From contig JBJMSU010000061.1 in the NCBI GenBank assembly GCA_045801465.1, positions 1 through 14,107 of the forward strand: 14,107 nucleotides of DNA. Direction: 5' to 3'. Shown here in pieces: positions 6,298 through 13,013 of the stretch (the first letter of the stretch is position 1; each line of letters begins with the position of its first letter). The position numbers were made by a program, and so were the translations under genes. The notes under the pieces are model-generated. The model saw nothing but the letters and a program-made list of their open reading frames with translations, ran no database searches and was not told the DNA's origin. The DNA is from DATFWC01 sp045801465 (GTDB lineage Bacteria; Pseudomonadota; Alphaproteobacteria; Rhizobiales; Xanthobacteraceae).

Positions 6298-7410
6298 ATG
6301 ACTCCGCTCTCGCTTCGCCTGTCGCTGGTCGCGGTCGGCGCGCTCGTTGTTACCACCTGGCTGATCGTGCCGCGCGCCGTCGAGGCCGGCCGCTGGCTCG
6401 CGGCAGCGGACGATCCGGTGGCGCTTGCGGATCTTACCGTCGACCAGCGTCTCGACAGGAGGACTGCGGAGCGCGAGATCGAAGCGGCACTCGCCGCCGG
6501 CGATACCGAGCTGGCGGAGAGTTTTCTGGAGCTCGCGCGCGAGCGCCATATCGCGGTCGACCCGGCGCTCGCCGCCCGCATCGGTACCGACACGGCTGCC
6601 GCGACGGCGCGTGGGGTGGGCCACTTCGTCCGCGGCCTGGTCGTCGGCGAGCCGGATGACCTCGCCAGCCTGGCCGGCACCGTGACCGGAGATCTGTTCG
6701 TGTTCGGCGATGCCCGCGATGCCCTGCGCGAAGGCGTGCGGCTCGCGCGCGGCGAGGAGGCCGACGAACTGATCCTCGGCCTTGCCTGCGTAGGGCTCGC
6801 CGTGACGGCGGCGACCTATGCGAGCTTCGGCGTCGGCACCCCGGCACGCGTCGGCTTGAGCGTGGTCAAGGCGGCGCGCCGGACCGGCCGCATCGGACCG
6901 CAGCTCTCCGGCGCCGTGGTGCGCGCCGTCAAGGAGAGCGTCGATGCGGCCGCGGTCAAGCAGGCTTTTACCCGAGCCGCGCTGGTCAGGCCCGCGCTCG
7001 CGGTGCGTGCTGCGCGCGAGGCCGTCAAGGTGCAGAAGGCGGGCGGCCTCTTGCATCTCGTGCGCGATGTCGGGCGCGTGCAGGCGAAGGCGGGCAGCCG
7101 CGCGGCCCTCGACGGTCTGAGGCTCGCCGACAATCCGAAGGATGTCGCGCGTCTGGCGACCCTGGCGCAAGCCAAAGGGACGAAGACCCGGGCGATCATC
7201 AAGCTCGCGGGTCGCGGCGCCATCATGCTGACGACCGGCCTCATGAGCCTCGCCTCATGGGTGTTCTGGGCGGTGATCAATCTGTTTATGCTGTGCGCGA
7301 TGCTGAAAAGATCGGTGGAGCGCATCACCATGCATGTCATTCGGCGCCGCAAGGCGCACCGAGCTCGGCTACGCGAACGGCCGCTGGCGCCGGGCACTGC
7401 AGCCGTGTAG
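6298..7410 (+). CDS. Unrecognised alanine-rich membrane protein
   Basis: I do not recognise a characterised family in this 370-residue protein. Residues 7-27 form an N-terminal hydrophobic segment (signal anchor), residues 157-177 a second stretch of glycine- and alanine-rich hydrophobic character, and residues 308-336 a strong transmembrane segment followed by an arginine- and lysine-rich tail (KRSVERI, RRRKAHRARLRERP), which by the positive-inside rule should be cytoplasmic. The middle, about 180-300, is basic, with repeated alanine-lysine helices (VVKAARRTGR, VRAVKESVD, AAREAVKVQK). Residues 110-160, with VRGLVVGEPDDLASLAGTV and GDLFVFGDARDALREG, have the regularity of a conserved domain, and codon use matches the neighbours, so it is a real gene. 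The start is ATG 6298; a TTG lies one codon upstream, and neither has a clear ribosome site. It is 33 bp before an alpha/beta hydrolase and is probably cotranscribed with it. Confidence 0.75.
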   Translation: MTPLSLRLSLVAVGALVVTTWLIVPRAVEAGRWLAAADDPVALADLTVDQRLDRRTAEREIEAALAAGDTELAESFLELARERHIAVDPALAARIGTDTAAATARGVGHFVRGLVVGEPDDLASLAGTVTGDLFVFGDARDALREGVRLARGEEADELILGLACVGLAVTAATYASFGVGTPARVGLSVVKAARRTGRIGPQLSGAVVRAVKESVDAAAVKQAFTRAALVRPALAVRAAREAVKVQKAGGLLHLVRDVGRVQAKAGSRAALDGLRLADNPKDVARLATLAQAKGTKTRAIIKLAGRGAIMLTTGLMSLASWVFWAVINLFMLCAMLKRSVERITMHVIRRRKAHRARLRERPLAPGTAAV

Positions 7411-7443
7411 GGTTCCGTTTTTCCCACGCAGGTTGTGTCATTA

Positions 7444-8196
7444 ATGCCGCGCTTTCAGCACGGATCGGTGGAGATCGCGTTCCTCGACGAGGGAGAAGGG
7501 CAGCCCATTATCCTGGTGCACGGCTTTGCCTCGACCAAGGAGGTCAACTGGGTCCAGCCCGGTTGGGTCGCGACCCTGGCCCGTGCCGGCCGGCGCGTCA
7601 TTGCGCTCGACAACCGCGGCCACGGTGAATCGGCAAAGCTCTACGATCCGGCCGACTATCACACCGACACCATGGCCGGCGACGTGCTCGCGCTCATGGA
7701 TCACCTCCGCCTCGATCGCGTGGATGCCATGGGGTACTCCATGGGCGCCCGCATCTGCGCTTTCCTGGCGGTGAAGATGCCCCAGCGCGTGCGTTCCCTG
7801 ATCCTCGGCGGGCTGGGCATTCATCTCGTCGATGGCGTCGGCCTGCCGGAAAGCATTGCGGATGCGCTCGAGGCTCAGTCGCTGGACGATGTCACCGATC
7901 CGCAGGGCCGGACGTTTCGCGCCTTCGCCGACCAGACGAAGAGCGACCGCAAGGCGCTCGCCGCCTGCATCCGCGGCTCGCGCCAGACCCTCGCGCGCGA
8001 TCAGGCCGCGCAGATTCGCGTTCCGGTGCTGATCGCGGTCGGCACCAAGGACCCCGTCGCCGGCTCGGCGCAGGCGCTTGCCGAGCTCGTTCCCGGAGCG
8101 CAAGCGCTCGACATTCCGGGTCGCGACCACATGCTCGCCGTCGGCGACAAGGTGTTCAAGGCGGGCGCGCTCGAATTTCTCGCGCGCCGTCCATGA
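7444..8196 (+). CDS. Alpha/beta hydrolase (first of an overlapping pair)
   Basis: A 250-residue alpha/beta-hydrolase-fold enzyme, probably a cytoplasmic carboxylesterase or C-C bond hydrolase. The catalytic triad is readable: nucleophile Ser99 in GYSMGA, acid Asp203 in VGTKDPV, and His229 in GRDHM. HGFAS at 26-30 forms the oxyanion hole, and DNRGHGES at 56-63 is the usual turn after strand 4. It has a short cap, residues about 127-185, and no signal peptide. The ATG at 7444 is preferred; a GTG three codons upstream is only two bases from the nearest AGG. The stop overlaps the start of the second hydrolase (ATGA at 8193-8196), so the two are translationally coupled. The substrate is not evident from sequence. 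Confidence 0.9.
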   Translation: MPRFQHGSVEIAFLDEGEGQPIILVHGFASTKEVNWVQPGWVATLARAGRRVIALDNRGHGESAKLYDPADYHTDTMAGDVLALMDHLRLDRVDAMGYSMGARICAFLAVKMPQRVRSLILGGLGIHLVDGVGLPESIADALEAQSLDDVTDPQGRTFRAFADQTKSDRKALAACIRGSRQTLARDQAAQIRVPVLIAVGTKDPVAGSAQALAELVPGAQALDIPGRDHMLAVGDKVFKAGALEFLARRP

Positions 8197-9092
8197 GGCG
8201 GGACATCGAGTCCGCCACCGCGATCTTCACCGGCGCCGCCGGCAACCGTCTCGTGGCGGACGTGTTCGGGGACAGCGGGCCGCCGGTGCTGCTGCTCCAC
8301 GGCGGCGGACAGACCCGCCACTCGTGGCGCGAAACCTCGCAGCAGCTCGCGGCCGCAGGATCCGTCGCCTATGCGCTGGACCAGCGCGGCCACGGCGATT
8401 CGGAATGGGTTGCGGACGGTGCTTATGCCTTCCCCGACTTCGCCGCCGACGCGACGGTGGTTGCCGATGCGCTGGCCGGGCGCGCCGGGCGGGCTCCGGT
8501 GGTGGTCGGCGCCTCGCTCGGCGGCATCGCCGCCATGCTGGCCGAAGGCGCCGCCGCGCAAGCCGGCCGCGTTCCGGTTTCCGCCGCGCTCATTCTCGTC
8601 GACATCACGCCGCGCGTCGACGTTGACGGCGTCGCCAAGATCCAGGGCTTCATGCGTGCCCATGCGGAGGAAGGATTTGCTTCGATCACGGAGGCCGCCG
8701 ACGCGGTTGCCGCCTATCTGCCGCACCGGCCGCGGCCGCGCTCGCACGAAGGCTTGAAGAAGAACCTGCGCCTCGATGCCGACGGGCGCTGGCGCTGGCA
8801 TTGGGATCCGCGCTTCCTCGACGGGCCGCGTCCGGTCGGCACCGGTCGTGGCCAGACGGAAGCGGCACTGGTCGATGCGGCGCGGCGGATCGCCGTGCCG
8901 GCCTTGCTGGTGCGCGGCACTTGGTCCGAGCTGGTGACGGAGGATCACGTCCGCGAGTTCCTGGAACTCGTCCCGCACGCCGAATATATGGACGTCGCCG
9001 GCGCCAGGCACATGGTGGCGGGAGACCGTAACGACCGCTTCTCCGCTGCCATCATGAGCTTCCTCGGCAAGCTCGACCAGCGTCAACCGTGA
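8193..9092 (+). CDS. Alpha/beta hydrolase (second of the pair; triad acid possibly Glu)
   Basis: A 299-residue alpha/beta hydrolase, cytoplasmic, with a larger cap than its upstream neighbour. HGGGQ at 36-40 is the oxyanion-hole segment, DQRGHGDS at 63-70 the following turn, Ser108 in VGASLGG the nucleophile and His273 in GARHM the base. At the position where relatives have Asp (WSDLV type) the sequence is WSELV, so Glu246 would be the acid. Asp137 after the strand ALILVDITP is an alternative acid. The segment GRWRWHWDPRF at 198-208 resembles cap motifs seen in relatives described as hydrolases or bromoperoxidases, labels that are often unreliable. The start is fixed by the ATGA overlap. It is only distantly similar to the first hydrolase, so this is not a recent duplication. 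Confidence 0.88.
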   Translation: MRRDIESATAIFTGAAGNRLVADVFGDSGPPVLLLHGGGQTRHSWRETSQQLAAAGSVAYALDQRGHGDSEWVADGAYAFPDFAADATVVADALAGRAGRAPVVVGASLGGIAAMLAEGAAAQAGRVPVSAALILVDITPRVDVDGVAKIQGFMRAHAEEGFASITEAADAVAAYLPHRPRPRSHEGLKKNLRLDADGRWRWHWDPRFLDGPRPVGTGRGQTEAALVDAARRIAVPALLVRGTWSELVTEDHVREFLELVPHAEYMDVAGARHMVAGDRNDRFSAAIMSFLGKLDQRQP

Positions 9093-9123
9093 CCGGCACC
9101 AGCATCACGGCAGAGACGAGCTG

Positions 9124-9132
9124 TGCTATAAT
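9124..9132 (+). promoter_or_regulatory. Extended -10 promoter of cysE
   Basis: TGC followed by a perfect TATAAT (9127-9132) is an extended -10 element 30 bp before the cysE ATG. No good -35 is visible 17 bp upstream (ATCACG), which extended -10 promoters tolerate. The start point would be near 9139, with a 24-base leader that includes GGAG at 9152-9155. So cysE need not depend on the hydrolase operon upstream. Confidence 0.6.
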
Positions 9133-9162
9133 CGTTGGAACCTTAAGAGCCGGAGTGTCGTC

Positions 9163-9987
9163 ATGGCGCAACATCGGACCAAGCTGGTCAATGCGCTCGA
9201 TAAGGTCGATCCGATCTGGTCGCGCATCCGCAACGAGGCGGACGAGGTGGTGCGGCGCGAGCCCGAGATCGCGAGCTTCATTTACGCCTCGATCCTGCAT
9301 CACAATACGCTCGAGGCAGCGATCGTCCATCGGCTGGCCGAACGGCTGGACCATGCGGAGGTTTCGGGCGAGCTGATCCGTCAGGCCTATGCCGATGCGC
9401 TGGAGGACGAGCCCACCATCGGCGACGCTTTCCGCGCCGACATCGTTGCCACCGTCGATCGCGATCCGGCGACAGAACGGTGCATCGAGCCGGTGCTTTA
9501 TTACAAGGGCTTCCATGCCATTCAGACGCATCGGCTGGCGCATTGGCTATGGGGCAAGGGCCGCAAGGATTTCGCCAATTATCTGCAGAGCCGCTCGTCA
9601 TCGGTGTTCCAGTGCGACATCAACCCGGCGGCACGCATCGGCCGCGGCATCTTCCTCGACCACGCGACCGGCCTGGTGGTCGGTGAAACGGCGGTGATCG
9701 AGGACGACGTCTCCATGCTGCACGGCGTCACGCTCGGCGGCACCGGCAAGGAGGCGGGCGACCGTCATCCCAAGATCCGGCGCGGCGTCATGATCGGCGC
9801 CGGCGCGACGGTCCTCGGCAACATCGAGGTCGGTCACTGCGCCCGTATCGCGGCCGGATCGGTGGTGCTGAAGGCGGTGCCGCACAATACCACTGTGGCC
9901 GGCGTCCCGGCGAAGGTGATCGGCACCGCGGGCTGCCCGGAGCCGGCCCGTTCGATGGACCAGTTGTTTTACGACAGCGGCCCCTGA
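9163..9987 (+). CDS. cysE: Serine O-acetyltransferase CysE
   Basis: Cytoplasmic enzyme that makes O-acetylserine from serine and acetyl-CoA, the committing step of cysteine synthesis. The 274 residues match the usual length. The N-terminal helical domain spans about 1-145, and a left-handed beta-helix of hexapeptide repeats about 148-255. The catalytic residues are in place: Asp152 (CDINPAARIG), His167 (FLDHATG) and His202 (GDRHPKI), each nine residues after the E. coli numbering Asp143, His158, His193. GETAVIEDDVSML and GGTGKEAGDRHPKI are family signatures. The C-terminal tail (MDQLFYDSGP) does not end in the Ile that inserts into CysK, so binding to cysteine synthase may differ. The ATG at 9163 has GGAG seven bases upstream, and an extended -10 promoter precedes it. 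It lies 70 bp after the second hydrolase and is followed by a 212-bp gap before DUF3126, a pairing common in alphaproteobacteria. Confidence 0.96.
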   Translation: MAQHRTKLVNALDKVDPIWSRIRNEADEVVRREPEIASFIYASILHHNTLEAAIVHRLAERLDHAEVSGELIRQAYADALEDEPTIGDAFRADIVATVDRDPATERCIEPVLYYKGFHAIQTHRLAHWLWGKGRKDFANYLQSRSSSVFQCDINPAARIGRGIFLDHATGLVVGETAVIEDDVSMLHGVTLGGTGKEAGDRHPKIRRGVMIGAGATVLGNIEVGHCARIAAGSVVLKAVPHNTTVAGVPAKVIGTAGCPEPARSMDQLFYDSGP

Positions 9988-10017
9988 CGCATCGGTTCAG
10001 CCGGGCAGCGGCCCGAG

Positions 10018-10033
10018 CGACCGGCGCCGGTCG
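10018..10033. repeat. 16-bp perfect palindrome downstream of cysE
   Basis: CGACCGGCGCCGGTCG is fully self-complementary and lies 31 bp after the cysE stop. In RNA it would fold only as a tight hairpin with few loop bases, and no T-run follows. It could be part of the 3' end of the cysE message or a protein-binding site; I cannot tell which. Confidence 0.5.
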
Positions 10034-10080
10034 TCTCGCCGCCCGACCTGCTCCATTCAGCAATGGCTTTTGCGAGCCCC

Positions 10081-10098
10081 GCGAGCGGCTGCGCTCGC
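10081..10098 (+). terminator. Weak hairpin downstream of cysE (possible Rho-type or processing signal)
   Basis: GCGAGCG, a GCTG loop and CGCTCGC form a perfect 7-bp stem 94 bp after cysE. A T-run is absent, so it is not a standard intrinsic terminator. It may protect the 3' end of the cysE transcript. The rest of 9988-10199 shows no coding sequence. Confidence 0.35.
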
Positions 10099-10199
10099 CT
10101 TGCGCCAGGCAGGCCGCCATGTCATGGAGCGCGTGAGCAATCGAGTAAGCCGTCAAGCACATTTGTACCGTTCTATCGCTCCCAGGACCGGAGAACAGC

Positions 10200-10409
10200 G
10201 TGGACGTTCAAGAGATCAGAAAGATCGAGGACTATCTCAAGAAGCTGTTCGGCAATGCGCGCATTCGCGTGGTGCCGCGGCCGAAGAAGGAGGATTCCGC
10301 CGAAGTCTATATCGGCGAGGAGTTCGTCGGCGTGCTGTTCGTCGACGACGAGGACGAAGACCGTTCCTACAATTTCCAGATGGCGATTCTGGGAACCGAT
10401 CTGGAATAA
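10200..10409 (+). CDS. DUF3126 family protein
   Basis: A 69-residue acidic, cytoplasmic protein of unknown function. It matches DUF3126, a small family restricted mainly to alphaproteobacteria and commonly found after cysE. The sequence starts VQEIRKIEDYLKKLFGN, continues through a beta-rich RIRVVPRPKKEDSAEVYIG and VGVLFVDDEDEDRSY, and ends FQMAILGTDLE. The start is GTG at 10200, with GGAG six bases upstream, which is a strong reason for this choice. The stop lies only three bases from the stop of the convergent gene on the other strand. Length and sequence are ordinary for the family. No catalytic motif can be seen. Confidence 0.88.
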   Translation: MDVQEIRKIEDYLKKLFGNARIRVVPRPKKEDSAEVYIGEEFVGVLFVDDEDEDRSYNFQMAILGTDLE

Positions 10410-10412
10410 TCA

Positions 10413-11126
10413 TCACCGCACCGGCGGCCGTAAGGTTGCGATCAGGTCGTCGATCCCGCCCGCCAGCGCCCGCCAATCGGCGAGCCAGTCGCGCGGAAAC
10501 CGCACCACGATAGCGGCCGCTCCGACCTGCCGCTCCAGCAGACACATGCCGGGCGTCGCGCCGGCGCGACTGCAGCGCGTCAGGAAGCGCTCCGGCGCGG
10601 CCGGATCGAACACGAGATCCTCACCTTTGTAAGGGCTGGCATCGCGGAAGTGCCGGGCCACCAGACCTTCCCCTTCGGCCTGCAGATCGTTGGCGATGTA
10701 ACGGGGGTAGATGGCCTTCAGGCGTTCGGCCGTGGAGAGCGTGCCGTCGGTTCCGGCAATGGTGACGAACAGCCGGTCGGTGGCCGGCGGTGCATCGAAG
10801 TTCGGGTGCTGCTGCGGATGCTTCGCTTCGTCCGGCGGCTTAAGGGATGGCCAGAGAAAGACCAGATCGATGCGCTCCTGAGCTCCCGACCGTCGCTGCA
10901 CCTGCTGGCGAATGGCGGCAGGCGGCACGTTGAACACCACGCCCGCGATGGTGATCGGCACGCTGGGCGCGTCGGCCGGCATTTCGCTTAAAGTGTGCGG
11001 CCACAGCACGAGTGCGATATAGCAGATCCCACATACGAGCAGCATCCCACCGAGCACGATGCCGGTAACGGCGCTCGCTCCGGGGCGGCGCGATCGCGCG
11101 CGCGGTGTTCGTGCCAGCTCGGCCAT
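10413..11126 (-). CDS. Unknown membrane-anchored protein with a periplasmic domain
   Basis: I do not recognise this 237-residue protein. It has a basic N-terminus (RTPRARSRRPG), one transmembrane segment at about 19-42 (TGIVLGGMLLVCGICYIALVLW), and a soluble domain, about 45-237, which should lie in the periplasm. Within it are VPITIAGVVFNVPPAAIR (57-74), ERIDLVFLWPSL (84-95), a proline- and His-rich loop near 97-115, and an FVTIAGTDGTLSTAERL segment (120-136). Cys185 and Cys195 could form a disulfide. The ATG at 11126 is the most likely start because it sits just before the basic N-terminus; a longer ORF from 11210 would place an atypical stretch ahead of it. No good ribosome site is seen. 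The gene converges on DUF3126 and diverges from the small membrane protein at 11327. It may be conserved in Hyphomicrobiales, but function is open. Confidence 0.7.
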   Translation of the reverse strand: MAELARTPRARSRRPGASAVTGIVLGGMLLVCGICYIALVLWPHTLSEMPADAPSVPITIAGVVFNVPPAAIRQQVQRRSGAQERIDLVFLWPSLKPPDEAKHPQQHPNFDAPPATDRLFVTIAGTDGTLSTAERLKAIYPRYIANDLQAEGEGLVARHFRDASPYKGEDLVFDPAAPERFLTRCSRAGATPGMCLLERQVGAAAIVVRFPRDWLADWRALAGGIDDLIATLRPPVR

Positions 11127-11326
11127 GCTGATGAAAATTGATCCCGTCGCGTGCGAATCACGCCCAGTATGGCACGTCGACCGAAGGAACCGGCCCGGAA
11201 ACCGCAACATGCAGCCAGCGACGCCGGCTCAGCTGCTTCCGGGCGTTAACCTTTGCTGAGGGAAGGCATGGCGCCGCGATCCGGCTTCTGGTGAACATCG
11301 GTCTCGTTTTGCACCGCCGAGAGCCC

Positions 11327-11659
11327 ATGTCGCCGGAACAGCTCCAGTCGTTGCTCGCCCTGGCGATCGGGTTTGCGGTCGCCGGTCTGCTCGCCACCGG
11401 TTATCAGTTTCTGACCGAGCGGCCGGCGAGCTTCCGGCTCATCAGTCGGGGCTCGCGTGCGCGCGCCCTGGCGGCCCTGCCGCTGGTGATCTTCGCGGCT
11501 CCCTTCATCATCATGCGCAACACTCTCCGCGGACGCCGGCTCGAGGGCCGGCGTTTCGAATTCGTGATGATGGCGACCATCATCGCCGGGCTGTGGAGCC
11601 TCATGTCCGGGACGCTGGTGCTGATGCTGGTCCTGGCCATCGGGCAGCGCATCAGTTGA
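11327..11659 (+). CDS. Small multi-helix membrane protein, unknown function
   Basis: A 110-residue integral membrane protein. Hydrophobic segments lie at about 8-28 (LLALAIGFAVAGLLATGYQF), 47-63 (LAALPLVIFAAPFIIM) and 80-104 (FVMMATIIAGLWSLMSGTLVLMLVL). Basic loops between them (SRGSRAR, RNTLRGRRLEGRRFE) suggest that these face the cytoplasm. It resembles uncharacterised alphaproteobacterial proteins of the same size, perhaps DUF6949, but I cannot confirm the family name. The ATG at 11327 is chosen because the upstream in-frame sequence lacks membrane-protein character; GAGAG lies just upstream as a weak ribosome site. It is followed after 68 bp by the carbonic anhydrase homologue on the same strand, so the two may be coexpressed. 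Confidence 0.72.
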   Translation: MSPEQLQSLLALAIGFAVAGLLATGYQFLTERPASFRLISRGSRARALAALPLVIFAAPFIIMRNTLRGRRLEGRRFEFVMMATIIAGLWSLMSGTLVLMLVLAIGQRIS

Positions 11660-11727
11660 TCTTGTCGATGCCTCGTCAATCGTGCGTCGCCATGGCAAGC
11701 TCTTGGGGCTTTTGCGGGGACGGGTGA

Positions 11728-12258
11728 ATGGCGATCTATGAACTCGACGGACACGGCCCGGACCTCCCGGCCGACGGTCGCTATTGGATCGCCGAGACGG
11801 CATCCGTGATCGGGCGCGTCCGCCTCAAGAGCCACGCCAGCATCTGGTTCGGCTCGGTCCTGCGCGGCGACAACGAATGGATCGAGCTCGGCGAGCGCTC
11901 GCAGATTCAGGACAATGCGACGCTGCATACCGATCCGGGATTTCCCATGGTGATCGGCGCCGATTGCGTCATCGGCCACAACGTCATCCTGCATGGGTGC
12001 ACGATCGGCGACAACAGCCTGATCGGGATGGGGGCGATCGTGCTCAACGGCGCCAGGATCGGCAGCAACAGCCTCGTCGGCGCCGGGGCGCTCATCACCG
12101 AAGGCAAGGAGTTTCCCGATGGCTCGCTCATCATCGGCGCACCGGCGCGTGCCGTCCGCCAGATCGATGATGCCACGCGCAAGATGATCGCGGCGGGCGC
12201 CGACATCTACGTCAGACGCTGGCAGCACTACGCGGCGAGCCTGAAGCGGATCGGATGA
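11728..12258 (+). CDS. Gamma-class carbonic anhydrase family protein
   Basis: A 176-residue left-handed beta-helix protein of the gamma-carbonic anhydrase / YrdA / PaaY group. The three metal-binding histidines are present: His67 (ATLHTDP), His84 (VIGHNVI) and His89 (ILHGCTI), so a trimeric zinc or iron site is expected. Hexapeptide repeats run from about 25 to 135, followed by a C-terminal helix. It lacks the long acidic loop of the archaeal enzyme Cam, which carries the proton-shuttle Glu; such short members often have little or no measurable CO2 hydration. It may be an active short form or have another role, for example a thioesterase-like one as reported for PaaY. The ATG at 11728 follows a purine-rich GGGACGGGTGA. 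It is the last gene before the toxin-antitoxin pair. Confidence 0.9.
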   Translation: MAIYELDGHGPDLPADGRYWIAETASVIGRVRLKSHASIWFGSVLRGDNEWIELGERSQIQDNATLHTDPGFPMVIGADCVIGHNVILHGCTIGDNSLIGMGAIVLNGARIGSNSLVGAGALITEGKEFPDGSLIIGAPARAVRQIDDATRKMIAAGADIYVRRWQHYAASLKRIG

Positions 12259-12267
12259 GCCTTTCCG

Positions 12268-12293
12268 TATTCCGATATGATCCCATATGAATA
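12268..12293. promoter_or_regulatory. Imperfect palindrome upstream of the toxin-antitoxin pair
   Basis: ATATG (12275-12279), ATCC and CATAT (12284-12288) form an inverted repeat. Beyond it, TATTC (12268-12272) and GAATA (12289-12293) extend the dyad, with two extra bases in the left arm. It lies 42 bp before the antitoxin ATG and overlaps -10-like TATGAT (12276) and TATGAA (12286). This is the usual place for an antitoxin operator; binding by the DUF433 protein is inference. Confidence 0.5.
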
Positions 12294-12335
12294 GGACTGA
12301 CCGAGAAGCCTCGTACCACGCAATGGAGAGGCGTG

Positions 12336-12554
12336 ATGCTTGGATGGAGTGAATGTCCGGCGGTAGAGCGTGTCCCGGCAAAAGTCGGTGGCGAATGGCT
12401 GTTCAAAGGCACGCGCGTCCCCGTCAAAGCGCTGTTCGAGAATCTCGAAGACGGCGCACGGATTGACGAGTTTCTGGAGTGGTTCCCCGGCGTGACCCGC
12501 GAACAGGTGGAACAGGTGCTGCGGCACGCTGAGCGCAGTTTGACGCCGGTATGA
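12336..12554 (+). CDS. DUF433 family antitoxin
   Basis: A 72-residue DUF433 protein, the usual antitoxin partner of DUF5615 PIN-like toxins. Typical features are GEWLFKGTRVPVKALFENLEDGA near residues 19-41, in which the KGTRVPV turn is the family hallmark, followed by the helix pair IDEFLEWFPGVTREQVEQVLRHAER. DUF433 has a short helix-turn-helix-like fold that probably binds DNA and the toxin. The ATG at 12336 has GGAG at 12325-12328, seven bases upstream; a GTG one codon earlier is too near that site. The stop is 25 bp before the toxin gene, so they form one operon in the antitoxin-first order. It probably represses its own promoter through the palindrome at 12268-12293. Confidence 0.9.
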   Translation: MLGWSECPAVERVPAKVGGEWLFKGTRVPVKALFENLEDGARIDEFLEWFPGVTREQVEQVLRHAERSLTPV

Positions 12555-12579
12555 GGCGATAGTTTCACTTTCCGGCATC

Positions 12580-12909
12580 ATGCGAATTCTTTTCGACCAG
12601 GGAACACCTGCACCGCTGCGGCGTGCCTTGACTGGTCATATCGTCTCGACGGCCTACGAAATGAGCTGGACCAAGCTTGACAATGGCGCTGTTCTCGATG
12701 CGGCGGAATTGCACTTCGATGTTTTGATTACGACCGACCGGAACCTGCGTTATCAACAGAACGTCTCAGGGCGCAAGCTGGCGATCATGGTCCTGCCGAC
12801 AACCAGCTGGCCAAAGATAAAAGAGCACCTATCCCACATTATCAGCGCTGTAGACGGGCTCCGTTCGGGCGATTTCGTGGAGCTGAGCTTCTTCGAACAG
12901 GGTTCTTGA
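12580..12909 (+). CDS. DUF5615 (Mut7-C/PIN-like) putative RNase toxin
   Basis: A 109-residue PIN-like protein of the DUF5615 family. The acidic residues of the nuclease site are in place: Asp6 (MRILFDQGTP), Glu27 or Asp34 in the middle, Asp47 (FDVLITT) and Asp53 (TTDRNL), which is the conserved TxDxxL motif. Its length is normal. With DUF433 it forms a predicted type II toxin-antitoxin module in which the toxin would cleave RNA and the antitoxin would block it; the RNA target is unknown. The hydrophobic stretch KLAIMVLPTTSWPKIKEHL is a family feature. There is no obvious ribosome site before the ATG at 12580, so expression may depend on coupling to the antitoxin. It ends 11 bp before the A-tract of a terminator that serves the opposite strand. 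All expected acidic residues are present, so the protein is probably active. Confidence 0.87.
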   Translation: MRILFDQGTPAPLRRALTGHIVSTAYEMSWTKLDNGAVLDAAELHFDVLITTDRNLRYQQNVSGRKLAIMVLPTTSWPKIKEHLSHIISAVDGLRSGDFVELSFFEQGS

Positions 12910-12920
12910 TTGGATGCGCC

Positions 12921-12959
12921 AAAAAAAGTGCGGCCGGCTCTTGGGGGAGAGCCGGCCGC
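12921..12959 (-). terminator. Intrinsic terminator for the transglutaminase-like peptidase gene
   Basis: A perfect 12-bp GC-rich stem, with GCGGCCGGCTCT at 12930-12941 and its complement at 12948-12959 around a six-base loop, is followed on the minus strand, after two bases, by seven T (12927-12921). It ends the minus-strand gene whose stop is at 13014. Because it faces the plus-strand toxin gene, it may also limit antisense reading into the toxin-antitoxin operon. Its stem could work in both directions, but plus-strand Ts are absent. Confidence 0.88.
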
Positions 12960-13013
12960 GGCGAGCCCGGTCTGGGGACGGGGAGGGTGGGGACGTGACC
13001 GGGGTCGCAAACT

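Noticed and set aside
6109..7170. 353-residue minus-strand ORF opposite the unknown membrane protein
   Set aside because: It is of shadow-type composition and overlaps the zf-CHCC gene; the plus frame has credible membrane segments.
8001..9086. 361-residue minus-strand ORF opposite the second hydrolase
   Set aside because: The plus strand encodes a recognisable alpha/beta hydrolase with catalytic Ser and His; the minus text has no domain.
11404..12381. 325-residue minus-strand ORF opposite the small membrane protein and carbonic anhydrase genes
   Set aside because: It spans two plus-strand genes and their gap, with no recognisable motif.
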